Shown here: piece after piece, positions 11,401 through 24,500 of the stretch
How the letters are laid out: the number at the start of each line of letters is the position of its first letter
Position numbering within the stretch: position 1 is the stretch's first letter
Assembly: GCA_014529385.2 (NCBI GenBank)
Contig: CM043959.1
Coordinates: forward strand, 52,391,753-52,455,752
Source: Adiantum capillus-veneris
Lineage: Eukaryota > Streptophyta > Polypodiopsida > Polypodiales > Pteridaceae
Direction of reading: 5' to 3'
DNA length: 64,000 nt
Translations under genes and position numbers: made by a program
Notes under the pieces: generated by a model
Seen by the model: the letters and a program-made list of their open reading frames with translations, nothing else
Database searches by the model: none
What the model was told of the DNA's origin: nothing

Positions 11401-14400
11401 CCATAGATCCTGACAGAGCAGACCTTGAGAGAAGCCATTGGCGGCTTTGGGCTTGGGAGAGCTACCCTTTGGCACAAATATAGTAGGACCCTAGAGAGTG
11501 GTTTTGGAGAAACCCCTTCTCTTCAGCCGATCACCCTGGGATCCCCTTCTTTCAGTACACGGTTCGACTGGGGTGCCACATACTTGCAGCACGGAGAGAG
11601 GCTCGTCCTGCAACAGCACTTCATGTTGGAATTGAGGGTTGTAGGAAAACACACATAGCTTGGAGAAGACGAAGGAAGCTCAAGGCACACAATAGAGAGT
11701 GTATTACTTAGTGTGCAATGGAAATACAGATTGCCCTAGAATGAATGGGCGTATATACAATGCACGGGGAAAAAAATCTCCTAGTAAGCGAAAAAATGTC
11801 CCGGCGGTCCTAAGTGAGTTCACACACATCACTACCACATGTATATGGTAACAAATCCCCCTGAGTGATGCGGTGGACAAGAGCTGGCACATGAGTAAAG
11901 GGAAGTGCCATGCCCTGAGGACATGATCAGTCCACAGAGGGGAGTAAACCCAAAGCTTTGCAAAAAGCTTCGAACTTCTCACGAGACAATGCCTTTGTGA
12001 AAAGATCTGCAAGGTTGTCCTGTGTTGGCACATAAGCCAAGCTGATCTCTCCTGCTGAGAGCCTCTCCTTGACATAGTGGTAATACACCTCAATGTGCTT
12101 TGTGCGAGCATGAAAAACTAGGTTTCTCGCAACTATCAATGCGCTCTCACTGTCAGTGTAGATAGTGTTGGCAATGTCATGTCCAACGCCCAAATCAGCC
12201 ATAAGGCGTCTGAGCCATACACACTCAACCGTAGTTGTGAAGATTGTCATGTACTCAGCCTCACAACTAGAAGTGGCCACAGAGGTTGCTTCTTGCTCAA
12301 CCATTACATGAACTGCCAAGCATGAAATAAAAACCACTAGTGGACACTCGCGTGTCAAAACAACCAGCCCCATCTGAGTCCGAAAAAGCATGTAAGTCTG
12401 GCGGCAATGATCCCCCTTGGGATAAAACAAGCCAAGACGTAAAGTGCCACTCAAGTAGCCAAAAATCCGCTTGACTGTCTGCCAATGCTTAGACCCTGGG
12501 CTATGCATATATCTGTTGACCTGTGAGACTGCAAACTGAATATCCGGCCTCGTGTTGCATACATAAATGAGGTAGCCAACAGCAGTTTGGAAAAGAGTGA
12601 CATCAGCGGGATCACCAGCATCATGTAGACTTGACTTCAAACCTATTTCCAGGGCAGTGGCAATAGGTTTGCAATCCTCAAGTCCAAACTTACATAGCAA
12701 TATTTCTATGTAACTTTTCTGACACAAGACAATACCACCATCACACTGCTTAAACTGTATGCCCAAGTAATGATGCAATAGCCCCAAATCTTTCATCTTG
12801 AAAGTAGCATTCAAATCAGCCTTAAATTCAGTAATATGTGCCTCATTGGGACCACTGATCAACAAGTCATCCACATAAAGAACAACAATGAGAAGTACAT
12901 CGCCCTCACGCTTGACATACAATGTGCTTTCTGTTGGACTGTTACGAAAGCCTCGTTTGACCAAATGAGTGTCAGCCTTCTCATACCAAGCACGAGGAGA
13001 TTGCTTCAACCCATACAAAGCTTTGTTACATTTGCACACCTTATCCTCTTGTCCTTTCTTGACAAAACCGCAAGGCTACATTACATAAACTTCCTCAAAT
13101 ATATCACCGTTCAAGAAAGCAGTAACAATGTCTGATTGATGTACATCCCAACCAAAATGAGCTGCCAATGCACATAGAAAACGCACAGTAGTCATACGAT
13201 AAGTGGGAGCTAAAGTCTCTTCATAATCTATGCCTTTTTGTTGTGCATAACCCTTTGCAACAAGTTGAACCTTATAGTGAATAATCTCAACTTGTAAACC
13301 CAGTTCATACCAATGGCCTTTTTGCTAGGAGGCAAATCACATAAAGTCCATGTGTCATTTTCTATAAGTGCATCATATTCTAATTGCATGGCAGCCATCC
13401 AATTTTATGAATTCTGTGCTTCATCAAAAGATAGAGGTTCCTCAACATCATGTAAGCTAGGCACAGCCAAAGCATAACAATCTGATGCATAAGATGCATG
13501 GCGAGAACCTGAACGAGTGCGACCAGACAAAGGTGCATCCAATTTGCTGTCACGCAATGTATGCACGAGCCATTTTGGCATACCTCTAGCCTGCTCATTT
13601 TCAGCCCTTTCCTCATCAAGTACATCATGTACATCTACATCAGTAATAGGCTGATCTGTGACATTTTCAGAAACCCCCATAGGCTGTACATTTGCCTCAT
13701 TGGAATTTACATTCGTACTTTCATCACTGAAAAGAGGCAACAAAGTGTCATAAATGTCTTGAGAGCTTACATTACTGTCTTTAGTACATGACAGCAAGGG
13801 CTGAATAGAATCTTCCACATACACAACATCCCGTGAGACCAAGATACGCTTTGTTTGCGGATGATACAACCTATAACCTTTGCTTTCAGCACTATAACCA
13901 ACAAAAATACATTGACAGCCTTACAATCCAATCTTATGTGTTGTGTTTGTGGCACCAAAGCATATGCCAAACAACCAAAAACACGCATGTGATCAATAGA
14001 AGGCTTTCTATCATGCCATGCTTCATATGGAGTAATAGACTGCAAAGCTTTTGTAGGACACTTGTTTAGTACCTAAGTGGCACACATGATGGCCTCAAGC
14101 CAAAAAGAATGCGGCAAAGCTTAACTTTTGACCATACATCGTGCCATTTCCGTGAGTGACATGTTTTTCCTCTCAGCAACACCATTTTGTTGAGGCGTAT
14201 AAGGCACTGTACATTGGTGTTTTATCCCACGACTATATTGAATGTTCACACACATCACTACCACATGTATATGGTAACACTTCATTGGCAGGAGGAGGGT
14301 CTCACAGCTGAGTTCTTGTCACATTTTTTGGGAGCGGTTGTGAGACTACAGACAGCCGAGGAGAGTCACTTTGTTCCAGTGGCTAGTTGCACACAGAGCT

Positions 14401-17400
14401 ATAGCAGTTGGCAACTGGCTAGTACACAGTGATTTTTCAGTAGACTGTGCAACTTGTGACCATCCTTTGGAGAGTCAATGTCACTGTCTGCGGGACTGCC
14501 CCATGGCACGGCAAGTTTGGCTTCGGGTTCTTCGATTGATGCCAGCTCTTTTCTCAGCGCGAAAGTACACTTGGGGTGTTGCAGCCTGGTGGCCCTACGC
14601 TCCATTTTGAGCTAGCCTTCACCAACAGGATGATAGTGATCTAGGGGGTCGACCTACACTTCAGCATGCCATAGAGCTTACCCCGCACGAGTGGTGCAGT
14701 GAGAGAGAGGTGTGTTGGAAGTTCATTTTGAGCTAGCCTCCACCAGCAGGATAATAGTGATCCAAGGGGTCGACCTACACTTCAGTCTGCCATAGAGCTT
14801 ACCCCGCACGAGTGGTGCAGTGAGAGAGAGGTGTGTTGGGAGTTCGTTTGTGGCCTGAAACTCTGGTTCATATGGCGGGCCCGCTGCTTCCGCATCTTCG
14901 AGGCTTGCCTTGTCCCATCGGCAGAGACTGTTCGACACTTTTAATTGGAGCTGATTCACACTCTCAGGGGTCAGTTCGAGAGACTTCAGGGCAACTCCGA
15001 CCGCATGCGGGAGCGCAGAGAGGCTTTCCTGCGACTTTGGCGCCCAGGGCCTTTCTTCACCTTGTTCCAGTAAGCCCAGATGGCACTACCGTCCACCTGT
15101 GTGGCTCTTTCCTCCTCTCCCATTTTTTGATTTAGCCCTCATTGTACATATTTTGTTTACTCACTGAGAGAGTCTCCCCATGCTTTTGATGTAGCCCTCT
15201 CTAGTAGAGGTGGTCTGTAGCCCTATGGGCAGTTTTATTAACTAAAGGAAGGATCTTTTTCTATTAAAAAAAAACAGCTCAGAGTGCTTCAGAGTGGTCT
15301 GGGAATTTTCTTGTTCTTTTTTCCCCCAAAAGGACTTTTCTCCCCCCTAAAGAGAACGTGGAAATCCCATAACAATCTGAAGCACTCCGAGCCAACTAAA
15401 TAAAGCATTACCGGAAACAAACACATTAATCACAATCCAATCAGTGTCCTTTCTGCTGATCACATATAACAGTGTATCAAGGAAGTGATCACTAGAGTGC
15501 TCACCATTGCCTGTTGAATCTACTTTCCTAGTTTTCCAAGCAACCCCAAAAATGATCAGTCCTTTTCTGGAGAAAAACATTTTGCACTATTTTCCTTGCT
15601 GCACTCTAAAAAATGTGATGTGAGTTAGCAATACTCTCACAAATTGTGTCAGCTATGTCCCAATAGCCCATATGATTGTCTGAAAAGAAGTTTCCAGGAT
15701 CCATCTTATGTAACAAAGTAGCGTCACTATCTTTGATATCCTAAAGTATAAAACAGACTTAAAAACCAATGTGAGCAAAACAAAATACAGTTTAACCAAA
15801 TTGAAACTAGTCACTCTCAGTACAGCCTTGTTCTTGCCATCTGAGAGAGCGTAGGGATAGTTAATTACTGGGTTGGGATGCTGTTGCCTTGGAAATCCTT
15901 GAGAGACACCCTCTTGTGTTCCGTTTTCTACTACTGTTCCATCGGAAAAACTATCACAAGAGGAAGCTTTTAAAGTGGTTAGGGGTCCATGTTTTGGATC
16001 TGCAGGATCAAGTCCCAGACTATGTAACCTCAGCGCAGCCTCAAATAGATAGTGGTAGCACTCAGCCTGCATCACACCACGCCACGCAAAACATAACATC
16101 ATGTACTATATACATTTGGCCAGTCCAAACCCAAGAAGGAATGAAATGTAGTACATCAGAAATTATTTCCAAATGCTGAAGATAAAAATATCCCCAAAGA
16201 GTTTTACCTGAGTCTTGGCACTTATCCAAGAATCTCCCCAAACATAAATGCCATGGTTTCTCACCAAAACTGCTGTGCTTTTAGGGTATGCGCCCATCTG
16301 TGACCAACCCACAAATTAATATTCATTACTTTCCTTTTTCTACAAAGAAAATCTTCCATTAAAATGAAACATCTCAAGGGCACAAGCCTAAAGATAAATA
16401 TCCGAGTGATCTCAAGATCCATAAAGTATGCAATCAAAATACATAAACTATTTCTTAGTTCTCAACCTCTACAATCTCCTAACATACTTTCTTTTTTATA
16501 TGAATCTGTTTTGACACCCTGTTGGCCCCAAGGTTGGCGCCCCTTTCCGTATTTCTTTATTCCAATTAAACTTGGAGAAAATTCCTAAACTTCTACGAGT
16601 TGTCCCACTGCTATCCGGCTGAAAATGGCCTACTCTAGCCCAATTTCGGCACCATAACAACAGTAGGGCTTCACAGACAAAACCCCCATGTACTAGGTGA
16701 CTTTCCACATGAATTGAAGCACTTTTGCAAACCTTGCAAGAGAACGCTGAAGTCTCCATTTACAGCCTCTAAAAGGCTCCAAAACACTTGTTTAGCAGTT
16801 CCTAGCTTCCCCGAAGCTCCTAGGACCTTTATGCATCAAAAAGGGTCAAAACCCTAAACCTGCAATAAATTACAGCAAGCTGTAATTCTCTATGTTGGGC
16901 TTCGTTTTGCGTGTCAATCGCATCCATAGCAATCTCTCAAGTTCTCCCACCTGTAGGGCTACTTGCCCTTTGATTTAGACGAGATTTCTCACGAGAAATC
17001 TCTCCAAATCAACCTGTACCTACTTGGGATTAGCAATTAGCTAATTCGGTACTTGTGCAAGAGGCTCTTGCCTCAACAATCACACATAAAACTACATAAC
17101 TGTACATAGAGATGAATAGCCCTTGAGCTGGGCATTTTGATTTTAAAGGGGGAGAGGTGCACGAGAGCAGAATCATCATGTTAGATAAGACGGAGGAGAA
17201 GGCAAGCTTTCCATTAAAGCTGTAGACATGTACCCATTACTCCCACACACACTGTAGTCACTTAATGATGTCAAATTAGCCCTCCTCCTTCCCCAAATCG
17301 ATTTTGGGCGCCCCCCTTGCTAAGTTGTCCTTGCAGACTGCTCTGGAGCCGCCAAGTGTCCACTTTGCCCTTTTGAGTTAATTTCCAATACCCACTAACT

Positions 17401-18482
17401 TAGAAGTCTCGCATGGAGCCTGAATGACTTTAACTGAGCCTAGCCACCCATTTACCACTCAGATTCCAATGCCAATTGGCCCAACCATCATGTGGCGACC
17501 TGGCCTCCACTGTTGCAGGTAAACCTCTCGACCATGGGCCGTTTCACACCGGCCATTTGTGACTTAAAAAAAGAGGGTCCCAAAAATTAAATAAAAATCA
17601 AGGAAAAGAAACCAACAAATGAAGTTAGTGTTTGTCACAGTCTCGTGACATACCCCCCTCTTGAAATCGCGAACGTCCTCGATTGCATGCCACTAGCCAA
17701 ATATACATGTCATAGATGATTTAGCGTGATTAGCACCCTTTTATCATTACATGTGTTATGTCCCGCTCATAGGAGAGGGGATCTAGCCCAGATGCCGTTG
17801 GGATGGGCGTCCAGTGTCCGGGCGGACGTAGTGGCCAGTGTGGCCGGCCATTATTATAAAAGGGAGGCCAAGGCCTCATTTGCAGTTATCGACCCCACTG
17901 ACAGAGTGCGAGTGGTTAGCCCGCGAGGTCACCTCGAGGAGGTGAGGCCGGGTGGTATGGGACGCTCGGTCTTACAGGTGCACGCCTACGTCCTCAGACG
18001 CTGGCCCAGCACGAGGGAGCTGCCGGATGGTGGCTATGGTTGGGTGGTTCGTCAGACGCGTGTCTGTAGGCGGTCTGTGTGGCCGGGAGATCCTATCTCC
18101 TCGTTCGTTTCATGGTATCAGAGCCGGCTTGGCTGCACGAAGGACCGAGTGCACACTTACAGACTGGTTCGAGTCGGATAATCACTGTTTTATGTCATTT
18201 TTTATGAACTAACTGTTTAACTGATTATTTTCTTCTCATAAGCTTGTGTGCAGGAGAAATTTAATGTGTTGCTCGCTGATTTTTTTATAAAATTCAGCAG
18301 CCCAGCAGGTGAAAAATGCGAAAAATCACGATATTACTAATTGATTTTACTGGTTTTTTGATGAAAATCAGTATATTACTCATTAAATTGCTGTTCTTGA
18401 TTAAATTTCAGCATATGGTACACTTTTGCATCTCTCTGTCAATTCCTCTCTCTGTAACTCTCACTGTGCGAAGCTTGTGCGA

Positions 18483-18536
<54 letters not shown>

Positions 18537-21500
18537 AATACCTGTCTGTGCTGGTTTCCTTCAATCCGCAGGAAACGTTGCAGGAGAGAAAGAGAGAGAG
18601 AAATTGCGCAAGGAGAGAGAGAGACCCAACGTGGCCTCTCTCACGTGGATTGCTCTAGCGCGCTTGCTTCCTTCGTGTGTTCTCCGCAAGCGGGCACAAG
18701 TCCCAAGGCGCCCCTCTTCTCTCCACGCGTCAAATTTTGGCCAGCGCTGCCTTCGAAAAATCCACGCTGATGGCTTCTTTTTTTTAACGCTGGCTTTATT
18801 AACTCCCCAAGGACCTTTTATTTAAGTGGCCAAAGGCCCTTGACTTATTTTAAAAAAGGGGGCCTGGACACTTTACATTTTTTTTAAAGAGAGTATGAAA
18901 CCTGCTGATTATTAAAAGTCACTTACAAAGACTCAATTTTCCTGCCGAGGAAGTCATTTTTCAGCCCTCTCCTCCTCTCTACTACTCCTCTATCTCACTC
19001 GCTCGCGCTCCCGCCATCACCTGCTCACCTTCACACGCTCACGCCAATGCGTGGAGCTCTTCACAACCTCAACTTTTCGCGACTGAAAAGTGCAGAAAAG
19101 GCTCAGTTTCGCGTGAATTTTCCAGTTTTTTCATGCACTCCGCCATGGATTCCTCCAGCTCAGATGTGCAGCGTGATGACGCGCCAGGTAACATTCAAAT
19201 CCCATTCACGCATGCTCTCTACACATGGATTACAAGCACTTTCCAGAGTTTCGACCAGCGTGTTACCGCTCTGGAAAACGCGAATGTTCAGACGAACCTT
19301 CGCTTGGCCTCTCTCGAAGGGGTCGTACAGGGACTCAGTTCCAGACTTTCTACTCTCGAAAATATGGCTCAATCGACGACTGCACGTATTTCCGAGGGCG
19401 AAACCCACCTCTAACATTTGCGAACGCAGATTGCTGCTTTTGGGCGTTCGCCGGGTGGTCCAACTACCACAATTCCGTACAAAACTACAAATTTCTCAGA
19501 TGAAGAGAAAGAGTGTACGGAATTGGCTGTAAATAACTGGTTGCACCAGTTGACCACATACTTTGATCTCCATGGGGAGCATGATGAACGGAGGATTCAG
19601 ACGATTCCTCTTTATCTGCGCAGTAAGGGGCTTACCTGGTGGCGTGATATGTCAGAAAAGCCTACGACGTGGGCTGGATTTTGTGTGAAATTCAAGAAGG
19701 ATTTCGCTAAAATGGACCCTTTGAAAGCTTACGCCAAACTACAAAGTCTTTCGATGAAAACTCTGTCTTTTGATAAATATACGACAGCTTTCAAAGAGGC
19801 ACTCACCTTCTGTGGATTCTACGCACGCCGTGCACATGTATCTGCTGGGATTGCATGAGGACTACCGTTGGGCCTTGATTAAGGATAAAGCCCCAACTGA
19901 CGTCGAGGATGCAGTGGCAAAGGCCAAGACGTTCCATTTGATCAATGGAGCGAATTATGAGAAGAAAAGAACTGCAGACCATCAATCCGATGAGGGTGCT
20001 TCGAGAAAGCGACCCCAATTCCAGCATAAGTCCGAATCACCGCCGAGATCTTCTCAGGAAAAGAAGAAAGCCAGAAACGCTTCAGTTGCTGATGCAGTGA
20101 AGAAGGGGGCTTGCTTCGGATATGGCCAGACTGGTCACCAAATCAAGGATTGCCATAAGAAGAAGAAGACGCAGAAACCGCAAGGCCGTCCTTCGGTTCA
20201 GATTCACGAGATCTCAGGTAACTCTGATGTTGTTCGAGTTGAAATCCATCATTTAGAGCACAGTTCATACACAAATTGTACTTTTAGCACCCAAGTGTTT
20301 GGTAAGCACGATCTTCTCCGTTTCCTCGGGAAGATCAATGGTCACGACGTGACCGTACTCCTCAATTTTGTGGATGCAAAATTGGTGCAGAAACTGAACC
20401 TGCGGACGCAGGACAGTGACCATGAGTATCACGTGAAGATGGCTCGTGGCGTCGATACGGATGTATGGAATCGGATGGTTCCAGACTTGTCGCTCGAGCT
20501 GGCTGATTACAAAGAGAACCTGGACTTCCACATCATGCGCCTGGACAGAGCAGATGTTATTTTAGGAATTCCATGGTTTTATGATAAACAAGACTCATTG
20601 TATATAGACTATGTACATCACTCTCTTGTTTTTGTTAAACAGAACATGCCTCATGTATCTGTGTCGCTTTCTAATCAGAAGTCTGTAAATAATGGTTTTG
20701 CAATACCAATTGTTACTGCTTTGGAAATGTATAACGAAATAAAGTCTTCTGATGTTGACTTTTACCAATGTGTACCATCTGCTTGGTTTGATTCATTAGT
20801 GCTTGGTACTTCTGTCACTGAATTTTGTAGAAATGTTCTTCTGTTGAACTTTGGGATTCCAACGAAGCCAACCTTATCCGAGAAATCATGACTGATTTCA
20901 AGGATGTTTTCCTGATAATTCATGACTGATTTCAAGGATGTTTTTCTTGATAATCTACCTCCTGGCTTGCCGCCTTCGAGAGGAGTAGATCATGGCATTG
21001 AGTTGGTGGCTGGTAGTCAGCCCTTCTCAAAGCAACCCTATCGGTTTAGTAAAACCGAGGAGGACGAGATTCAGCGACAGCTGAAGGATTATCTCGACAA
21101 GGGTTTTGTTCGGCCTAGCAAATCCTCGTGGGGAGCGCCAGTGCTACTTTCTCGAAAGAAGGATAACACTATGCGCTTCTGCGTGGATTACAAGGGGTTG
21201 AATAAACTCACTGTCAAGAACAAGTATCCGCTCCCGCGTATGGACGATCTGATAGATCGGCTCCATGGAGCGTTGTATTTTACGAAGATAGACCTGCGAT
21301 CTGGCTATCATCAGATACGGATCAAACTGAAAGATATTCCTAAGACAGGCTTCCATACGCGTTATGGTCACTACGAGTTTTTGGTCTTGCCTTTTGGTTT
21401 GACCAATGCTTCGGCTACGTTTCAGCAGATGATGCATGATCTGCTGAGACCATTTTTAGGCAACTTCGTTGTTGTATTTCTCGATGATATCTTGATCTAC

Positions 21501-24500
21501 AGCCGAAGTTTGTCTGAGCACCTAGTATATATACGTACTGTTCTCAAAGTACTGAGAACTGAGAAGCTTTACGCTAAGGCTTCTAAATGTGAATTCTTTA
21601 AGAAAGAGCTTCTATACTTGGGTCACATTATTACTCGCGATGGAATTCACGTCGATCCTGAAAAATTGGATAGAGTGTGAAATTGGCCCATTCTGAAGAA
21701 TGTACGCCAAGTAAAGTCCTTTTTAGGTTTTACTCGATTCTTTCACAAGTTCATCAAGGATTACTCTAAAGTTGATGCTCCGCTTACGCAACTTTTAAAA
21801 GGAGGGATAAAAGGGCCGAAGACTTCGGGTCCTCGTCGTAAAGGTAATCCCCCTATTGTCTGGAATGAGCGTCTCAACGAGAGCTTTCGGACACTAAAGC
21901 ACTTGGTGACTACTGCACCAATATTGCACATTGTGGATCCTAGCAAACCGTTTGTGGTTGAAACGGATGCTAGTGTGTTGGGGTATAAAGTCCAATGTGG
22001 TCGCCCAGGTAAGTGGGCGGGCCGCCAGGTATGTACACATATTCTTTTGTAAAAACCTAATAAGAACTCACTATGCTCTACACATTACAGCAGAGCGAGT
22101 TCACCATATCGTCGTGCTCTTCTTCTCGCACTCTCTCTCGCGTCACACTTCCACTCGTACTCCTTCAACCGGTATCAGAGCTCAGATCGAGGCTCGGGGC
22201 AGCATTTGCAGGTAGCCAGAGTCACCTGCTCAGATTGGAGTGAGATTCGACAGGCGAAGACACGGCCCCAAATCCTATGGGCTGACCCGAAGGGCTAGGT
22301 GTTCTCAGAATTTCATTCTGAGGTCATCTCGGCCACCGTTCGGCTTCGACAAAGCTCTGCGCAGGCCATTTTCGACTACGTGGTCTTGGCAGGTGCAGAT
22401 CCGACTCTGCAAATTTGGGGTTTCGGCCTACGACTGCAGGTGCTGACGATGTCGGCACTCCCAGAGTGCTGATTTTTGGTTGTCTACACATCGAAGGACG
22501 GCTCACAGTTCTTGGAGGCGTATCACATACAACACGGGTGCATCTACACACAAATTGTAGGCGACATCCACTAGTTCATCAGGTAGCTTGTGTTTGCTGC
22601 TTGATATTCCAGATTTCATCCTGACATTGCAGGTACTTCCACATGGGATGTATTGTCACAGATGATGTATGTCTGTTGAGGGTTTGCTGGCTGTGAGTCA
22701 CGCAGCAAACAACCGCCGCAACGGTTACAACATATAGTGGGAAATTTGTGGATGTATGACTTTGTGGAAACTCTATGTATTGTCAGATTTACTGCAGCCT
22801 TTGTTGAGGGTCGAGTGAGGTTTTATTGAGCTGGGGGATTTTCGAATGTTGAGATCCTTTCGGTGATACAGGTCTTGGAGCGATCCCTCGAGCACCCTTA
22901 GATAGGCAGCTAGGATGTATTGACTGTGAGTTAAGACAGTTGGGATTGCATCTTTGCTTTACTGCCGTTGAGGCATTGTCGCAGTTTATGCTTACAGGAC
23001 AGTGAGAGACAATACAGATGGAGGACAGGTTTACCCACAGCTTACAGTGTTAGAGAGACAGTGGTTTTTTGAGTTGTTTTTGGTCTGTTTTTTGAGTACA
23101 CCAGACCCATTTTACAAAGGAGACTCTGCCGAAATTTATGCAGAATCTAAAGCTTTCTTGGTTCATTTGACAGGTTGATATTGGTTCAGAGGTCAGTTTA
23201 CAGGGGAAACTCTGCTGAATTTTTCCCAGGAAAGTAAACTACTGTGAAGCGTAGCTATGGCTGGATCACAGGACACTGCTCTTTACAATATCAAGAAGCT
23301 GGATGGAACCAATTTCCCATTGTGGAAGAAGCAGATTTGGCACGTGTTGGTACAAAAGAAGCAGATAAAACCTATAAAGCTCAAGGGGATAAAACCAGAA
23401 GATATGGACGAAGATGAATGGAGCGAAATGGATGAATTGGCACTTTCTACCATTATGCTGACTTTGGCAGAAAGCGTTTACTTCAATGTAGCAGACGAGA
23501 TGTCGGTTCATGAAGTATGGACAAAGCTGAGTGATCTTTATGAGAAGCACAGTGCAGCTTCACAGGTATACTGGCTTAAGAAGCTTGTTGACTTGAAGAT
23601 GAAAGAAGGGACACCTATGTCCAATCATCTGAATGAATTCAACACCATCTACAGTCAGTTGTCAGCTCAAGGTGTCAAGTTTGATGAACCTGTTAGAGCT
23701 ATGTTCCTGTTGATCACATTGCCGGAAAGTTGGGACACTTTTCGCACAGCTTTGAGTAATTCTGCACCTCCATATGGTTTGACCATAGCAAGTGTAGAAG
23801 GCAGTCTGCTTACTGAAGAAACCAATAGAAAGACAATGGACAAAGGCAAAGAAACAGCCTTAGTTGTCAGGGAAAGGACCAAAGAAAAGTACAAAGGTGG
23901 AAAGAGGAATCAGTCTCGTAGCAAGTCCCGCAGTGCTAAAGGCAAGAGTGACATAGAATGCTACCATTGTGGCAAGAAGGGTCACATGAAAAGACACTGC
24001 AGAGAATGGAAAGCAGAAAAAGGCAAAGAGAAAGCTGAAGACCATGGTGAGAAGAACAAGTCCTCAGTGAAGATTCAAGAAATAAATGTGACAAACACTG
24101 TTGCAGAGGATGACAGTCTAGTGTCAGGAGACATCTACTTCTGCTCTTCTTACAGCATCTGATGGAAATGCACTGAGTGACTGGATTATAGACTCAGGGG
24201 CATCACTTCATGTGTCTCCAAACAAGGAGTGGTTTACCTCTTATGTGACCACTAACTAGTTTGCCTTGATTGCTTTACTGTGCACATGGTAAGAATCCAA
24301 AAAGTGATAATGGTGTGGCTCTTACCTCATGGCATAGTTTGTGTTGATGGCTTGTTAGCATATCTCCTCTCTCGAAGCTTTCACCAGAAGCTCTATGACC
24401 TCGCATCGCAAATGAGATTTTGCATGAAAAGATGTATGAATGTAAACAGTTTCACATGATAATAAAAAAGAAACGAGATGCATTTCGTGCATTTAAGATG

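Larger units (their letters stand above)
11624..14279 (-). mobile_element. Ty1/Copia retrotransposon, internally deleted, target duplication CTTCA
   Basis: Flanked by CTTCA at 11619-11623 and 14280-14284. The downstream LTR is complete (11624-11853). The upstream LTR survives only as its first 36 bp (14244-14279), joined directly to integrase sequence, so the rest of the 5' LTR, gag, protease and the integrase N-half are gone. It splits the LINE cleanly: LINE coding sequence resumes at 14285. Confidence 0.88.
7066..15268 (+). mobile_element. LINE (L1-like, DUF4283/zinc-knuckle ORF1 type), interrupted by a Copia element
   Basis: It carries ORF1, endonuclease and RT fragments, then the C-terminal RT zinc-binding domain after the Copia insertion, and ends in an A-tract (15266-15274). 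A near-perfect 16-bp target duplication flanks it. It is antisense to DEP1. The 5' end (7080-7330) is very C-rich, perhaps a LINE 5' UTR. All reading frames are broken. Confidence 0.75.

Noticed and set aside
16512-17650. Interpretation of each 1.14-kb repeat as an independent solo LTR
   Set aside because: A polypurine tract adjoins one copy and gag lies inside the other, both in the minus orientation, so a single element explains them better; the missing target duplication keeps this open.
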